Shown here piece after piece: positions 22,624 through 28,483 of a DNA stretch of 44,629 bases. How positions within the stretch are numbered: the stretch's first letter is position 1; each line of letters begins with the position of its first letter. The notes under the pieces were generated by a model that saw nothing but the letters and a program-made list of their open reading frames with translations, searched no databases and was not told the DNA's origin. Origin of the DNA: a virus; the IMG/VR virus record IMGVR_UViG_3300043621_000102, positions 1-44,629 of that record; one strand, 5' to 3'. A program made the position numbers and the translations under genes.

Positions 22624-23169
22624 ATGGCACAGAAACCAGTTGTATCAACCATCCGCCTCGGCCCCGGCCGCCTCTCGTTTCCATCGTTGATCGAGCCCAG
22701 CTCATTCAATGGCGGCGATGAGAAGTACACCACTACCCTGTTACTCCCGCCCACGTTCGACGTGACGCCCTTACTCAAGGCGCTCAACGATCTGTGCGTG
22801 GAGGTATGGGGCAAGGACATGAAGAAATGGCCGGCCAATGCTCGCCGTCCCGAGAGCGTCGTCCGCCGCGCTGAAGAAAAAGAGCACATGGCGGGCTACG
22901 AGCGCGGCTGGCACTTCGTCTCCGCCAGCTCCAAGGACAAGCCGGCCATCGTTGACGCCAGCCTCGAACCGGTCACCGACCCGCGCGCGGTTTACGCCGG
23001 GCGCTGGGCCAACATCAGCGTCCGTCCGTTCGTCTACAACAACATCGGGGTCGGGGTCAGTTTGGGGCTCGGCAACGTCCAACTGCTGAAGCACGACGGG
23101 GCGTTTGGGCGGACATCCGCCGCCCAGGATTTCGATGCGGTCGTGGAAGAAATGGAAGACGAGTTCTAG
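22624..23169 (+). CDS. DUF2815 single-stranded DNA-binding-like protein
   Basis: 181 residues. The opening (VVSTIRLGPGRLSFPSLIEP) and later GGDEKYTTTLLLPP and GRWANISVRPFVYNNIGVGV match DUF2815, an OB-fold family related to T7 gp2.5-type binding proteins. The acidic C-terminus (VVEEMEDEF) is the usual partner-binding tail of single-strand binding proteins. It lies between nuclease and polymerase in a replication operon. Confidence 0.82.
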   Translation: MAQKPVVSTIRLGPGRLSFPSLIEPSSFNGGDEKYTTTLLLPPTFDVTPLLKALNDLCVEVWGKDMKKWPANARRPESVVRRAEEKEHMAGYERGWHFVSASSKDKPAIVDASLEPVTDPRAVYAGRWANISVRPFVYNNIGVGVSLGLGNVQLLKHDGAFGRTSAAQDFDAVVEEMEDEF

Positions 23170-23172
23170 TCG

Positions 23173-23280
23173 GTGAGTGATTTCTGGATCGGCGTGATGT
23201 GCGGCGTGTTGGGGACCAGCATGTTCGCGCTGGTTCTGACTGGCTTCATTCTATCGAGGTTGCCGAGGTGGGAATCCTGA
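23173..23280 (+). CDS. Tiny single-span membrane protein
   Basis: 35 residues from GTG 23173: SDFWIGVMCGVLGTSMFALV then LTGFILSRLPRWES. It overlaps the polymerase start by 13 bases in another frame. One hydrophobic span with an Arg-rich end suggests inner-membrane insertion. Evidence is the clean spacing after the binding-protein gene (three bases) and the membrane-like composition. Confidence 0.45.
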   Translation: MSDFWIGVMCGVLGTSMFALVLTGFILSRLPRWES

Positions 23281-25310
23281 CCGACATCAACGACCTGCTG
23301 TTTCTGGATCTGGAAACACGCTCGACCGTCGATTTGCGGAAGACCGGCGCATACGTTTATGCGTCGGACCCTTCCACGACAGTCACCGTTGCCCGCCTGG
23401 CGATCGGCATGGAGGAGCCGTGGGAGTGGCGGCCGGGGCGAGAACTCCTCCCGAAATACCGCGATTACCTGATGAACAACGAAGTTGTCGCCCACAACGC
23501 GCAGTTCGAGCGGCTGCTGATCGAGGGCGTCCTCCACCCGCGCCACGGCTGGCCCCTGGTCGCGATCGATCGTTGGATCTGCACCATGGCCCGCGCCCGC
23601 GCCCAGGCCCTGCCCGCCAGCCTCGATGGGGCGGGGATGGCGCTCGGCTTGCCGATCAAGAAGGATGGCGACGGGTGGCGCCTCATGCTCCAGATGTGCA
23701 AGCCGAGGCGGATGGCGGACGGCTCGCTGGCGTGGTGGGAAGACGAGGACCGCATGGCCCGGTTGAGCGACTATTGCTCGACCGATGTGAAGGTGGAGCG
23801 TCAGGTCTGTCGCTCCACGGCCGCCTTGCCCCAGCCGGAACTAGATGTCTGGGATCTGACTGAGGCCATGAATGACAGAGGTGTGCGGTTCGATCATTCC
23901 TTTGTCCAGGCCGCGCGGATCGTCGCCGAAGAAACCCAGGCCCTGCTCGATAACGATATGCGGCTGCTGACTGTTGGCGTGGTCCGTAAGACTTCCGAGA
24001 TCGGTCTGCTCAAATCGTGGTTGATGAAGCGCGGCGTCGATCTGGCCCCACCTCCCGACCTCGCTCGCGAGGGTGAACTGCTCGATGATCTGGAAGAGGT
24101 CGAACCGGAAGAGGAGGTGATCCCTGATCTCCGCAGGAGGGATGTCCTGCGCCTGATCGCCGATCCCCGCGTGGGGTTGTTGGAGAAGAGTGTTCTCAAG
24201 ACCCGCCTGGAGGCGGGGAAGATATCGGTCAAAAAGCTCTACGCCATCCACGAGCGGTCGAACGCCGACGGCCGCGTGCGGGGTCTGCTCGGCTACCACG
24301 GGGCATCGACCGGCAGATACATCTCGCAAGGGTTGCAGGTGCAGAACTTCCCCCGCGACGTTGTCGCGGACTGGGAGGGCCACCGGGCGCTGCTCGACCA
24401 GGGCGCGGCGATGGTCGATGCCATCGCCGGCCCGCCGCTCGATGTCGTCTCGAAGATGTTGCGCGGCGCGATCATCCCCGCCGAGGGCCACGAGATCGCG
24501 GCGGGCGACTTCGCCTCGGTCGAGGCGGTGGGTGTGGCGTGGCTGGCGGGGCAGGATGATCTGGTCGAGGCGTTCCGCGCGAAGCGGAAAGTCTACGAGG
24601 AGATCGGCGCCAGGGTTTACGGCATCGATCCCGCCACCGTCACCAAGGACAGCCGCGCCCGTTTCGTCGGCAAAACATTGGTGCTTGGCTGCGGCTACCA
24701 GATGGGCTGGCATAAGTTCCGCGAGACCTGCATCGCCCAGGCGAGTGTCCTTCTCGCCCCGGAAGAGGCGGAACGCGCCGTTAACGTCTATCGCGGGACT
24801 TATGCCTGTATCCCGAAACTCTGGAACGACATGAACCAGGCGGCGATCGACGCCGTGCGTCATCCCGGTCAGGCGACGGCGGTGGCGGGCGGGCGCATTC
24901 GGTTTCGGATGGATCGCAAGTGGCTGCGGATGCGCCTGCCGAGTGGACGCTACATCTGGTATTCTCAACCCCTGATCGAAACGGGTCGTTTTGGCAACGA
25001 TTGCGTCTCGTATATGAGTGTTAATTCGCTAACAAAACGATGGGAACGCTGTCAGACCTACGGCGGGCGGCTGACGGAAAACGCCGTGCAGGGTCTGTGC
25101 AGGGATCTTCTTGTTCACGCCGCGCTGCGTCTCGAACGAGAAAACTATCGCCCATTAACCTTGGTCCATGACGAGATTATTTGCGAGCCCCAGATCGGTT
25201 TTGGGAGCGTTGAGGAGATGTGTTCTCTTATGAGCGAGTTGCCTGACTGGGCCTCGGGTTTTCCCCTGAGGGCCGAGGGCTCGCGCGGTCCGAGATATCT
25301 AAAGGGGTGA
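23268..25310 (+). CDS. Family A DNA polymerase with 3'-5' exonuclease
   Basis: 680 residues from GTG 23268-23270; an upstream in-frame start would overlap the tiny membrane gene. The exonuclease begins with LLFLDLETRST (Exo I, Asp-x-Glu). The polymerase part has GRYISQGLQVQNFPRD, motif A AAGDFASVEAVGVAWLAGQ, motif B RFVGKTLVLGCGYQMGW and motif C LTLVHDEIICE near residue 630. It is the replicative enzyme of the phage. The 3' end overlaps the ribbon-helix-helix gene on the other strand by 83 bases. Confidence 0.92.
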   Translation: MGILTDINDLLFLDLETRSTVDLRKTGAYVYASDPSTTVTVARLAIGMEEPWEWRPGRELLPKYRDYLMNNEVVAHNAQFERLLIEGVLHPRHGWPLVAIDRWICTMARARAQALPASLDGAGMALGLPIKKDGDGWRLMLQMCKPRRMADGSLAWWEDEDRMARLSDYCSTDVKVERQVCRSTAALPQPELDVWDLTEAMNDRGVRFDHSFVQAARIVAEETQALLDNDMRLLTVGVVRKTSEIGLLKSWLMKRGVDLAPPPDLAREGELLDDLEEVEPEEEVIPDLRRRDVLRLIADPRVGLLEKSVLKTRLEAGKISVKKLYAIHERSNADGRVRGLLGYHGASTGRYISQGLQVQNFPRDVVADWEGHRALLDQGAAMVDAIAGPPLDVVSKMLRGAIIPAEGHEIAAGDFASVEAVGVAWLAGQDDLVEAFRAKRKVYEEIGARVYGIDPATVTKDSRARFVGKTLVLGCGYQMGWHKFRETCIAQASVLLAPEEAERAVNVYRGTYACIPKLWNDMNQAAIDAVRHPGQATAVAGGRIRFRMDRKWLRMRLPSGRYIWYSQPLIETGRFGNDCVSYMSVNSLTKRWERCQTYGGRLTENAVQGLCRDLLVHAALRLERENYRPLTLVHDEIICEPQIGFGSVEEMCSLMSELPDWASGFPLRAEGSRGPRYLKG

Positions 25311-25440
25311 GCGCCTTTTCGATAAGGGCTCGTAGCCACTCATGGCGAGGTATGTTTCCTCGCGTGGCATCGATGCGCGCCAATGTCCCCCCGGCAACGC
25401 GGACCTGAATTCGTTCTGGAACCGTTAATTTCTTAGCCAT
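25228..25440 (-). CDS. Ribbon-helix-helix DNA-binding protein
   Basis: 70 residues from ATG 25438-25440. KLTVPERIQVRVAGGTLARI forms the ribbon strand, then DATRGNIPRHEWLRALIEKA gives the two helices of an RHH fold. It is divergent from the array locus, and the 60 bases between hold repeated TACGGTATT words, so it is the likely repressor of itself and of the array transcript. The C-terminal tail is short and basic. It overlaps the polymerase 3' end on the opposite strand. Confidence 0.72.
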   Translation of the reverse strand: MAKKLTVPERIQVRVAGGTLARIDATRGNIPRHEWLRALIEKALTPLDISDRASPRPSGENPRPSQATRS

Positions 25441-25450
25441 GAGACAGAAA

Positions 25451-25497
25451 TACGGTATTCGGTATTGACGATCAAGCCTGGAGTGGTATACGGTATT
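25451..25497 (+). promoter_or_regulatory. Predicted array promoter with repeated TACGGTATT operator-like sites
   Basis: TTGACG at 25465-25470, a 16-base spacer and TATACG at 25487-25492 give a plus-strand promoter whose start falls near 25499. TACGGTATT occurs at 25451-25459 and 25489-25497, with CGGTATT at 25460-25466, so these words flank and overlap both promoter boxes. This is a typical arrangement for a repressor, here most simply the divergent RHH protein. Confidence 0.55.
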
Positions 25498-25500
25498 TTT

Positions 25501-25519
25501 CTTGGCGTGGTGCGCCAAG
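25501..25519 (+). ncRNA. Hairpin at the predicted 5' end of the array transcript
   Basis: CTTGGCG (25501-25507) and CGCCAAG (25513-25519) form a perfect seven-base stem with loop TGGTG. It begins one or two bases after the predicted start site and is followed nine bases later by the first array units. A 5' hairpin could protect or nucleate a protein on the array RNA (inference). Confidence 0.45.
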
Positions 25520-25528
25520 GATGGCTGA

Positions 25529-25857
25529 GGCCGGGGCAGGGCCGGGGCAGGGCCGGGGCAGGGCCGGGGCAGGGCCGGGCAGGGTTGGGTTTGGTCTGGT
25601 TCGGCGGGGTAAGCCGGGGCAGGGCCTGGTAGGGTCGGGCAAGGTCAGGTTTGGCCGGGTTCGGCAAGGCATGGCGCGGTTAGCCCTGGTGAGATTAGGC
25701 GCGGTCTGGTTGGGCAAGGCGCGGCAGGGCGCGGTTGGGTTGAGTACGGCCTGGCAGGGCCAGGCAGGCATAGGTGAGGCGCGGTAAGGCCAGGTTTGGT
25801 TTGCCAGGGTGTGGCTTGGTTTGGCCCGGCCTGGTGCGGTGCGGTTTGGTGTGGCTT
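25529..25857 (+). repeat. GGYNN pentanucleotide array 1
   Basis: The array opens with four copies of an 11-base unit GGCCGGGGCAG (25529-25572), which is GGCCG, an extra G, then GGCAG. From 25573 to 25857 there are 57 strict five-base steps; by hand count 51 carry GGC or GGT at the start and the other two positions vary freely. The few exceptions are single-base changes such as GCC or GAT, and none shifts the register. It ends 16 bases before the ATG of the Cas7-like gene, so it would be its 5' untranslated region. Frames through it are by-products of the composition. Confidence 0.85.
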
Positions 25858-25873
25858 CTTTTAGGAACGAGCA

Positions 25874-26491
25874 ATGAACAAAGTTGTCAAAGTAAATGAT
25901 GATGTAACGAATGGCGGTCAGGCGTCGGTTGAAACGGAGCTGCCCTACACGGCGACCGTGAAAATAAGAGGGACGAGTGACGTTCTGTTTCACAGATGGA
26001 ACGCTGACGCCGTCGATACCAAGGCGAAGGCGGCGAAAAACAGCGCCGCCAAGAAGACCGACGATGTCGAGTCTTATGTCTACCGGGACGAGAAGGGAAT
26101 GATTTGCATCCCAGGGGAGTATCTTCGCGGAGCGATCATTCTCGCCAGTAAGTTTCGGCAAGACCCCCGCAGCCCGCGAAAAAGCGCCATGGATTTATTC
26201 AAGGCGGCGGTTGTCTCCCTGACACCACTGGCTTCTCTGGGCACGAAATCATGGGATTACGAGGATCGTCGTCGGGTCGTTATTCAGCGTTCCGGGATCA
26301 ACAGGATCCGTCCCGCCATGCGTACTGGTTGGACGTGTGAGTTTCGTTTTCTCGTCACGCTTCCAGAATATGTCAGCCAGGATCTCCTCCTGGAGGTTAC
26401 ATCTCTCGCTGGCAGGATCGGCGGGGTTGGTGATTTTAGACCAACATATGGACGATTTGCAGTTGTCAGCTTCAAAGTTTCCGAAGCATGA
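25874..26491 (+). CDS. Cas7/RAMP-like phage protein embedded between GGYNN arrays
   Basis: 205 residues with AGGA upstream. A beta strand (YTATVKIRGTSDVLFHRW) is followed by a Lys/Ala-rich helix (VDTKAKAAKNSAAKKTDD), then ICIPGEYLRGAIILASKF, KSAMDLFKAAVVSLTPL, YEDRRRVVIQRSGI and a closing GRIGGVGDFRPTYGRFAVVS. IPGEYLRGAI recalls the IPGSSLKGA motif of Csm3/Cmr4, and the final Gly-rich loop recalls the RAMP G-loop; size and strand order also fit. Homologues occur in phages as hypothetical proteins. There is no other Cas gene here. RNA binding is therefore a hypothesis. Arrays flank it on both sides. Confidence 0.7.
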   Translation: MNKVVKVNDDVTNGGQASVETELPYTATVKIRGTSDVLFHRWNADAVDTKAKAAKNSAAKKTDDVESYVYRDEKGMICIPGEYLRGAIILASKFRQDPRSPRKSAMDLFKAAVVSLTPLASLGTKSWDYEDRRRVVIQRSGINRIRPAMRTGWTCEFRFLVTLPEYVSQDLLLEVTSLAGRIGGVGDFRPTYGRFAVVSFKVSEA

Positions 26492-26502
26492 TAAAAATAC
26501 AC

Positions 26503-27027
26503 GGCCTGGAAAGGTCTGGCCCGGTTAGGCGTGCCGGGGCCGGGTAAGGTTCGGTCCGGTTTGGTGCGGTATGGTCCGCGTTTTAACGAAACGGAACCAG
26601 TCGTTCCGTTTCTTTAAGGCGCGGTTAGCTTCGGCGTGGCTCGCCATGGCCGGCATGGGCATGATTTGCTTAGGTTGGGTCCGGCACGGTCCTATGTGGC
26701 GTGGCCTGGCGTGGTGTGGCCTGCCCCGGCATGGCGGGGTGGGGCGGGGTAAGGCACGGCTCGGTCAGGTATGGCGTGGCGGGATTCGGCTAGCCGTGGT
26801 TTGGCGCGGTGTGGCAAGGCTGGGTCAGGTGGGGTTCGGTGTGGCATGGCAAGGTGGGGTCCGCCCCGGCGTGGTTTGGCGTGGTCTGGTGTGGTTAGCC
26901 ACGGTTTGACGCGGTCCGGTGAGGTTGGGCATGGCAAGCTATGGCAAGGTGGGGTCCGCCCCGGTGTGGTGTGCTCGGGCAGGGCACGGCGTGGCAGGGT
27001 CCGCTCTGGTGGGGCAAGGTATGGTAG
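26503..27027 (+). repeat. GGYNN pentanucleotide array 2
   Basis: Starting 12 bases after the Cas7-like gene stop, 105 five-base steps run to 27027 in one unbroken register. By hand count 79 begin GGC or GGT; eight of the exceptions are the embedded hairpin, the rest are mostly one-base changes such as GCC and GCT. Some longer words recur (for example GGCAAGGTGGGGTCCGCCCC at 26848 and 26943), suggesting local duplication in multiples of five. Array 1 is in the same phase modulo five. Long frames on both strands here are artefacts. Confidence 0.85.
26588..26615 (+). terminator. Hairpin embedded in array 2 (possible terminator)
   Basis: GAAACGGAAC (26588-26597), loop CAGTC, and GTTCCGTTTC (26603-26612) form a perfect ten-base stem followed by TTT. 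The insert replaces eight pentamer positions without changing the register. It may end or protect the transcript of the Cas7-like gene; the T run is short, so termination would be weak. Confidence 0.5.
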
Positions 27028-27038
27028 GGGCCTTTGGT

Positions 27039-27230
27039 ATGATGGTCCCGGATCTCTTGAACACGTTGCGCCGCCGGATTGAGGAACTGGAGTTGCTTGT
27101 ACAGGATCTGGAGCGCCAGAATGAGTGGCTACGAACACAAACACAGAGGGAAACACACGATGAAACAATTGTTGATGACCACGGCCATCATCACCGGGGC
27201 GCTGTTTTTTCAGCCAACGGCCCGCGCTGA
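27039..27230 (+). CDS. Small coiled-coil protein
   Basis: 63 residues beginning just after array 2, with AGGGG eight or so bases upstream. The N-terminal half is a strong leucine coiled coil (PDLLNTLRRRIEELELLVQD, then LERQNEWLRTQTQ); the rest overlaps the PEP-CTERM gene in another frame and is His-rich. It may be a genuine small protein or only a leader. I recognise no family. Confidence 0.4.
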   Translation: MMVPDLLNTLRRRIEELELLVQDLERQNEWLRTQTQRETHDETIVDDHGHHHRGAVFSANGPR

Positions 27231-27903
27231 CATCATCTCGACGCTGGGTTACACGGCCAACGCCAATACCTCGGCGCTGTCGCTGATCGCGGTGCCACCT
27301 CCAGGGAACCAGCCGTTGAATACCCCCTGCCTCATCTGCGGCACGAACCAACCGCAGCAGCCGGTTGGGTTCGGCTATAACAACTACCAGCAGGGCGGCA
27401 ACCAGACGCTGTTCAGCGATTTCTCCTCGGCGACCACCACGACCCTGGGCGAAGACACGCAGGGCACGCCATATCTGGTCAGCTTCCTACGGGCGTTCCT
27501 CATCTCGCAACTGGACCTGAATGGCCAGTTGAACGTCGGCATCGACGTGAATACCGCCACGGGCGCGGGGCCTGAAGTGCTGCAACGCTTCGTCGTGCTT
27601 GATGTCGTCAACAAGACGATCCTCGCTGACTACAACCCGGCCGGCGGCACGCCGCTGCCGACCGCGAATAACGGCACCGGCTTCCCGGACTACGTGCTGA
27701 GCGGCTTCAACATCGACCGGAACGATCTGTCGCCCAACAGCCAGATCGAATTCTACGCCCGATGGAGCAACGCATCGGATGGCGCTGAGAGCTTCTTCCT
27801 GGTCCCCGTTCCAGGGCAGCAGGACGTGCCGGAGCCCGCCTCGCTGGCGGTGCTTGGTATGGGGCTGCTTGGACTCGGCATGGTGAAGCGCCGCCGGGCC
27901 TGA
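27160..27903 (+). CDS. PEP-CTERM exported protein
   Basis: 247 residues from ATG 27160-27162, with AGAGGG nine bases upstream. A signal peptide (MKQLLMTTAIITGALFFQ, then ARA cleavage) leads to a beta-rich, Thr/Asn/Gly-rich domain, and the C-terminus is a complete PEP-CTERM sorting tail: VPEPASLAVLGMGLLGLGMV followed by KRRRA. In bacteria such tails are cut by exosortase and the proteins sit in the exopolysaccharide matrix. No exosortase is in the window, so the host must supply it. It is probably a lysogeny-independent moron that alters the host surface (inference). Confidence 0.88.
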   Translation: MKQLLMTTAIITGALFFQPTARADIISTLGYTANANTSALSLIAVPPPGNQPLNTPCLICGTNQPQQPVGFGYNNYQQGGNQTLFSDFSSATTTTLGEDTQGTPYLVSFLRAFLISQLDLNGQLNVGIDVNTATGAGPEVLQRFVVLDVVNKTILADYNPAGGTPLPTANNGTGFPDYVLSGFNIDRNDLSPNSQIEFYARWSNASDGAESFFLVPVPGQQDVPEPASLAVLGMGLLGLGMVKRRRA

Positions 27904-27911
27904 CGGTACTA

Positions 27912-27953
27912 CCCTCGGCCTCTTCCATCGCACGGGAGGCCGGGGGGCTTTTT
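27912..27953 (+). terminator. Rho-independent terminator after PEP-CTERM gene
   Basis: CCCTCGGCCTC (27912-27922) pairs with GAGGCCGGGGG (27936-27946), an 11-base stem with one G-T pair, followed by GCTTTTT. It is the strongest terminator in the window and isolates the PEP-CTERM gene from the next small genes. Confidence 0.85.
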
Positions 27954-27975
27954 AACCAGACAAAAGGATAAACAG

Positions 27976-28158
27976 ATGCAATCGACAGAAACCACGATCC
28001 GTTACAGCCTCATCAGGACAGCGGGCAAAAGCGAAGACGGCCGCTACGATATTCTCCGCCACGAACCTGGTTGCACCGACGAGATCCTGGCGCGCGGAGC
28101 GACGTTCGATCACGCCACCGCGATCGTGAAGGCGCTCAACAGTGAGATGGGAACATGA
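27976..28158 (+). CDS. Small hypothetical protein
   Basis: 60 residues with AAAGGA upstream. A compact beta-then-helix sequence (TTIRYSLIRTAGKSEDGRYD, then GATFDHATAIVKALNSEMG). The stop overlaps the next start as ATGA. Function unknown; it begins a cluster of three small genes after the strong terminator. Confidence 0.6.
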   Translation: MQSTETTIRYSLIRTAGKSEDGRYDILRHEPGCTDEILARGATFDHATAIVKALNSEMGT

Positions 28159-28295
28159 ACCACTCCCTCGCCTGGCACTGGCATTTCAGACGCAGCCGCT
28201 CCCGGCTCTGGAGCGACGCCTGGGGCTGGGCCACCGACGCTACCGCCGTGGCTGCCGTGGTCGGTGTGTTCCTGTGGGTGGTGGCGACGTTATGA
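28155..28295 (+). CDS. Small membrane protein, 46 residues
   Basis: Reads MNHSLAWHWHFRRSRSRLWS, then a hydrophobic span (ATAVAAVVGVFLWVVATL). Start and stop both overlap their neighbours as ATGA. A basic aromatic N-terminus and one C-terminal span suggest an inner-membrane protein, perhaps holin-like. Confidence 0.6.
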   Translation: MNHSLAWHWHFRRSRSRLWSDAWGWATDATAVAAVVGVFLWVVATL

Positions 28296-28483
28296 TCGAA
28301 ACGATCTTCATGGCGTGGCTTCTGGTGATGATCGTGATCGGCCTGGTCGTGATCCTTTACGCCGTGATCAGGGCGCCGTTTCGCCTGTTGGAGGGCCTCG
28401 GCTCCGGGGGTTGGTCGGACAAGGAACCCATCGTCATCTTCAGCCGGAAAACGTGGTCGTGGCTGTTACCGAAGTCCAAGTAG
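28292..28483 (+). CDS. Small membrane protein, 63 residues
   Basis: One N-terminal span (FMAWLLVMIVIGLVVILYAV) followed by a polar tail with basic residues. The start overlaps the preceding stop as ATGA. Its 3' end overlaps the convergent ejection-protein gene by 18 bases. It is the last plus-strand gene. Together with its neighbour it is the best lysis or superinfection-exclusion candidate pair. Confidence 0.6.
   Translation: MIETIFMAWLLVMIVIGLVVILYAVIRAPFRLLEGLGSGGWSDKEPIVIFSRKTWSWLLPKSK

Noticed and set aside
25529-27027. CRISPR array
   Set aside because: The unit is five bases with no conserved 25-40 base repeat and no spacers, and no cas1, cas2 or effector genes are nearby.
26571-27351. 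Long reading frames through the pentamer arrays on both strands (for example 26571-26909 plus and 26692-27351 minus)
   Set aside because: The array composition avoids stop codons; the translations are Trp/Gly/Arg- or Pro/His-rich noise and change with the five-base phase.
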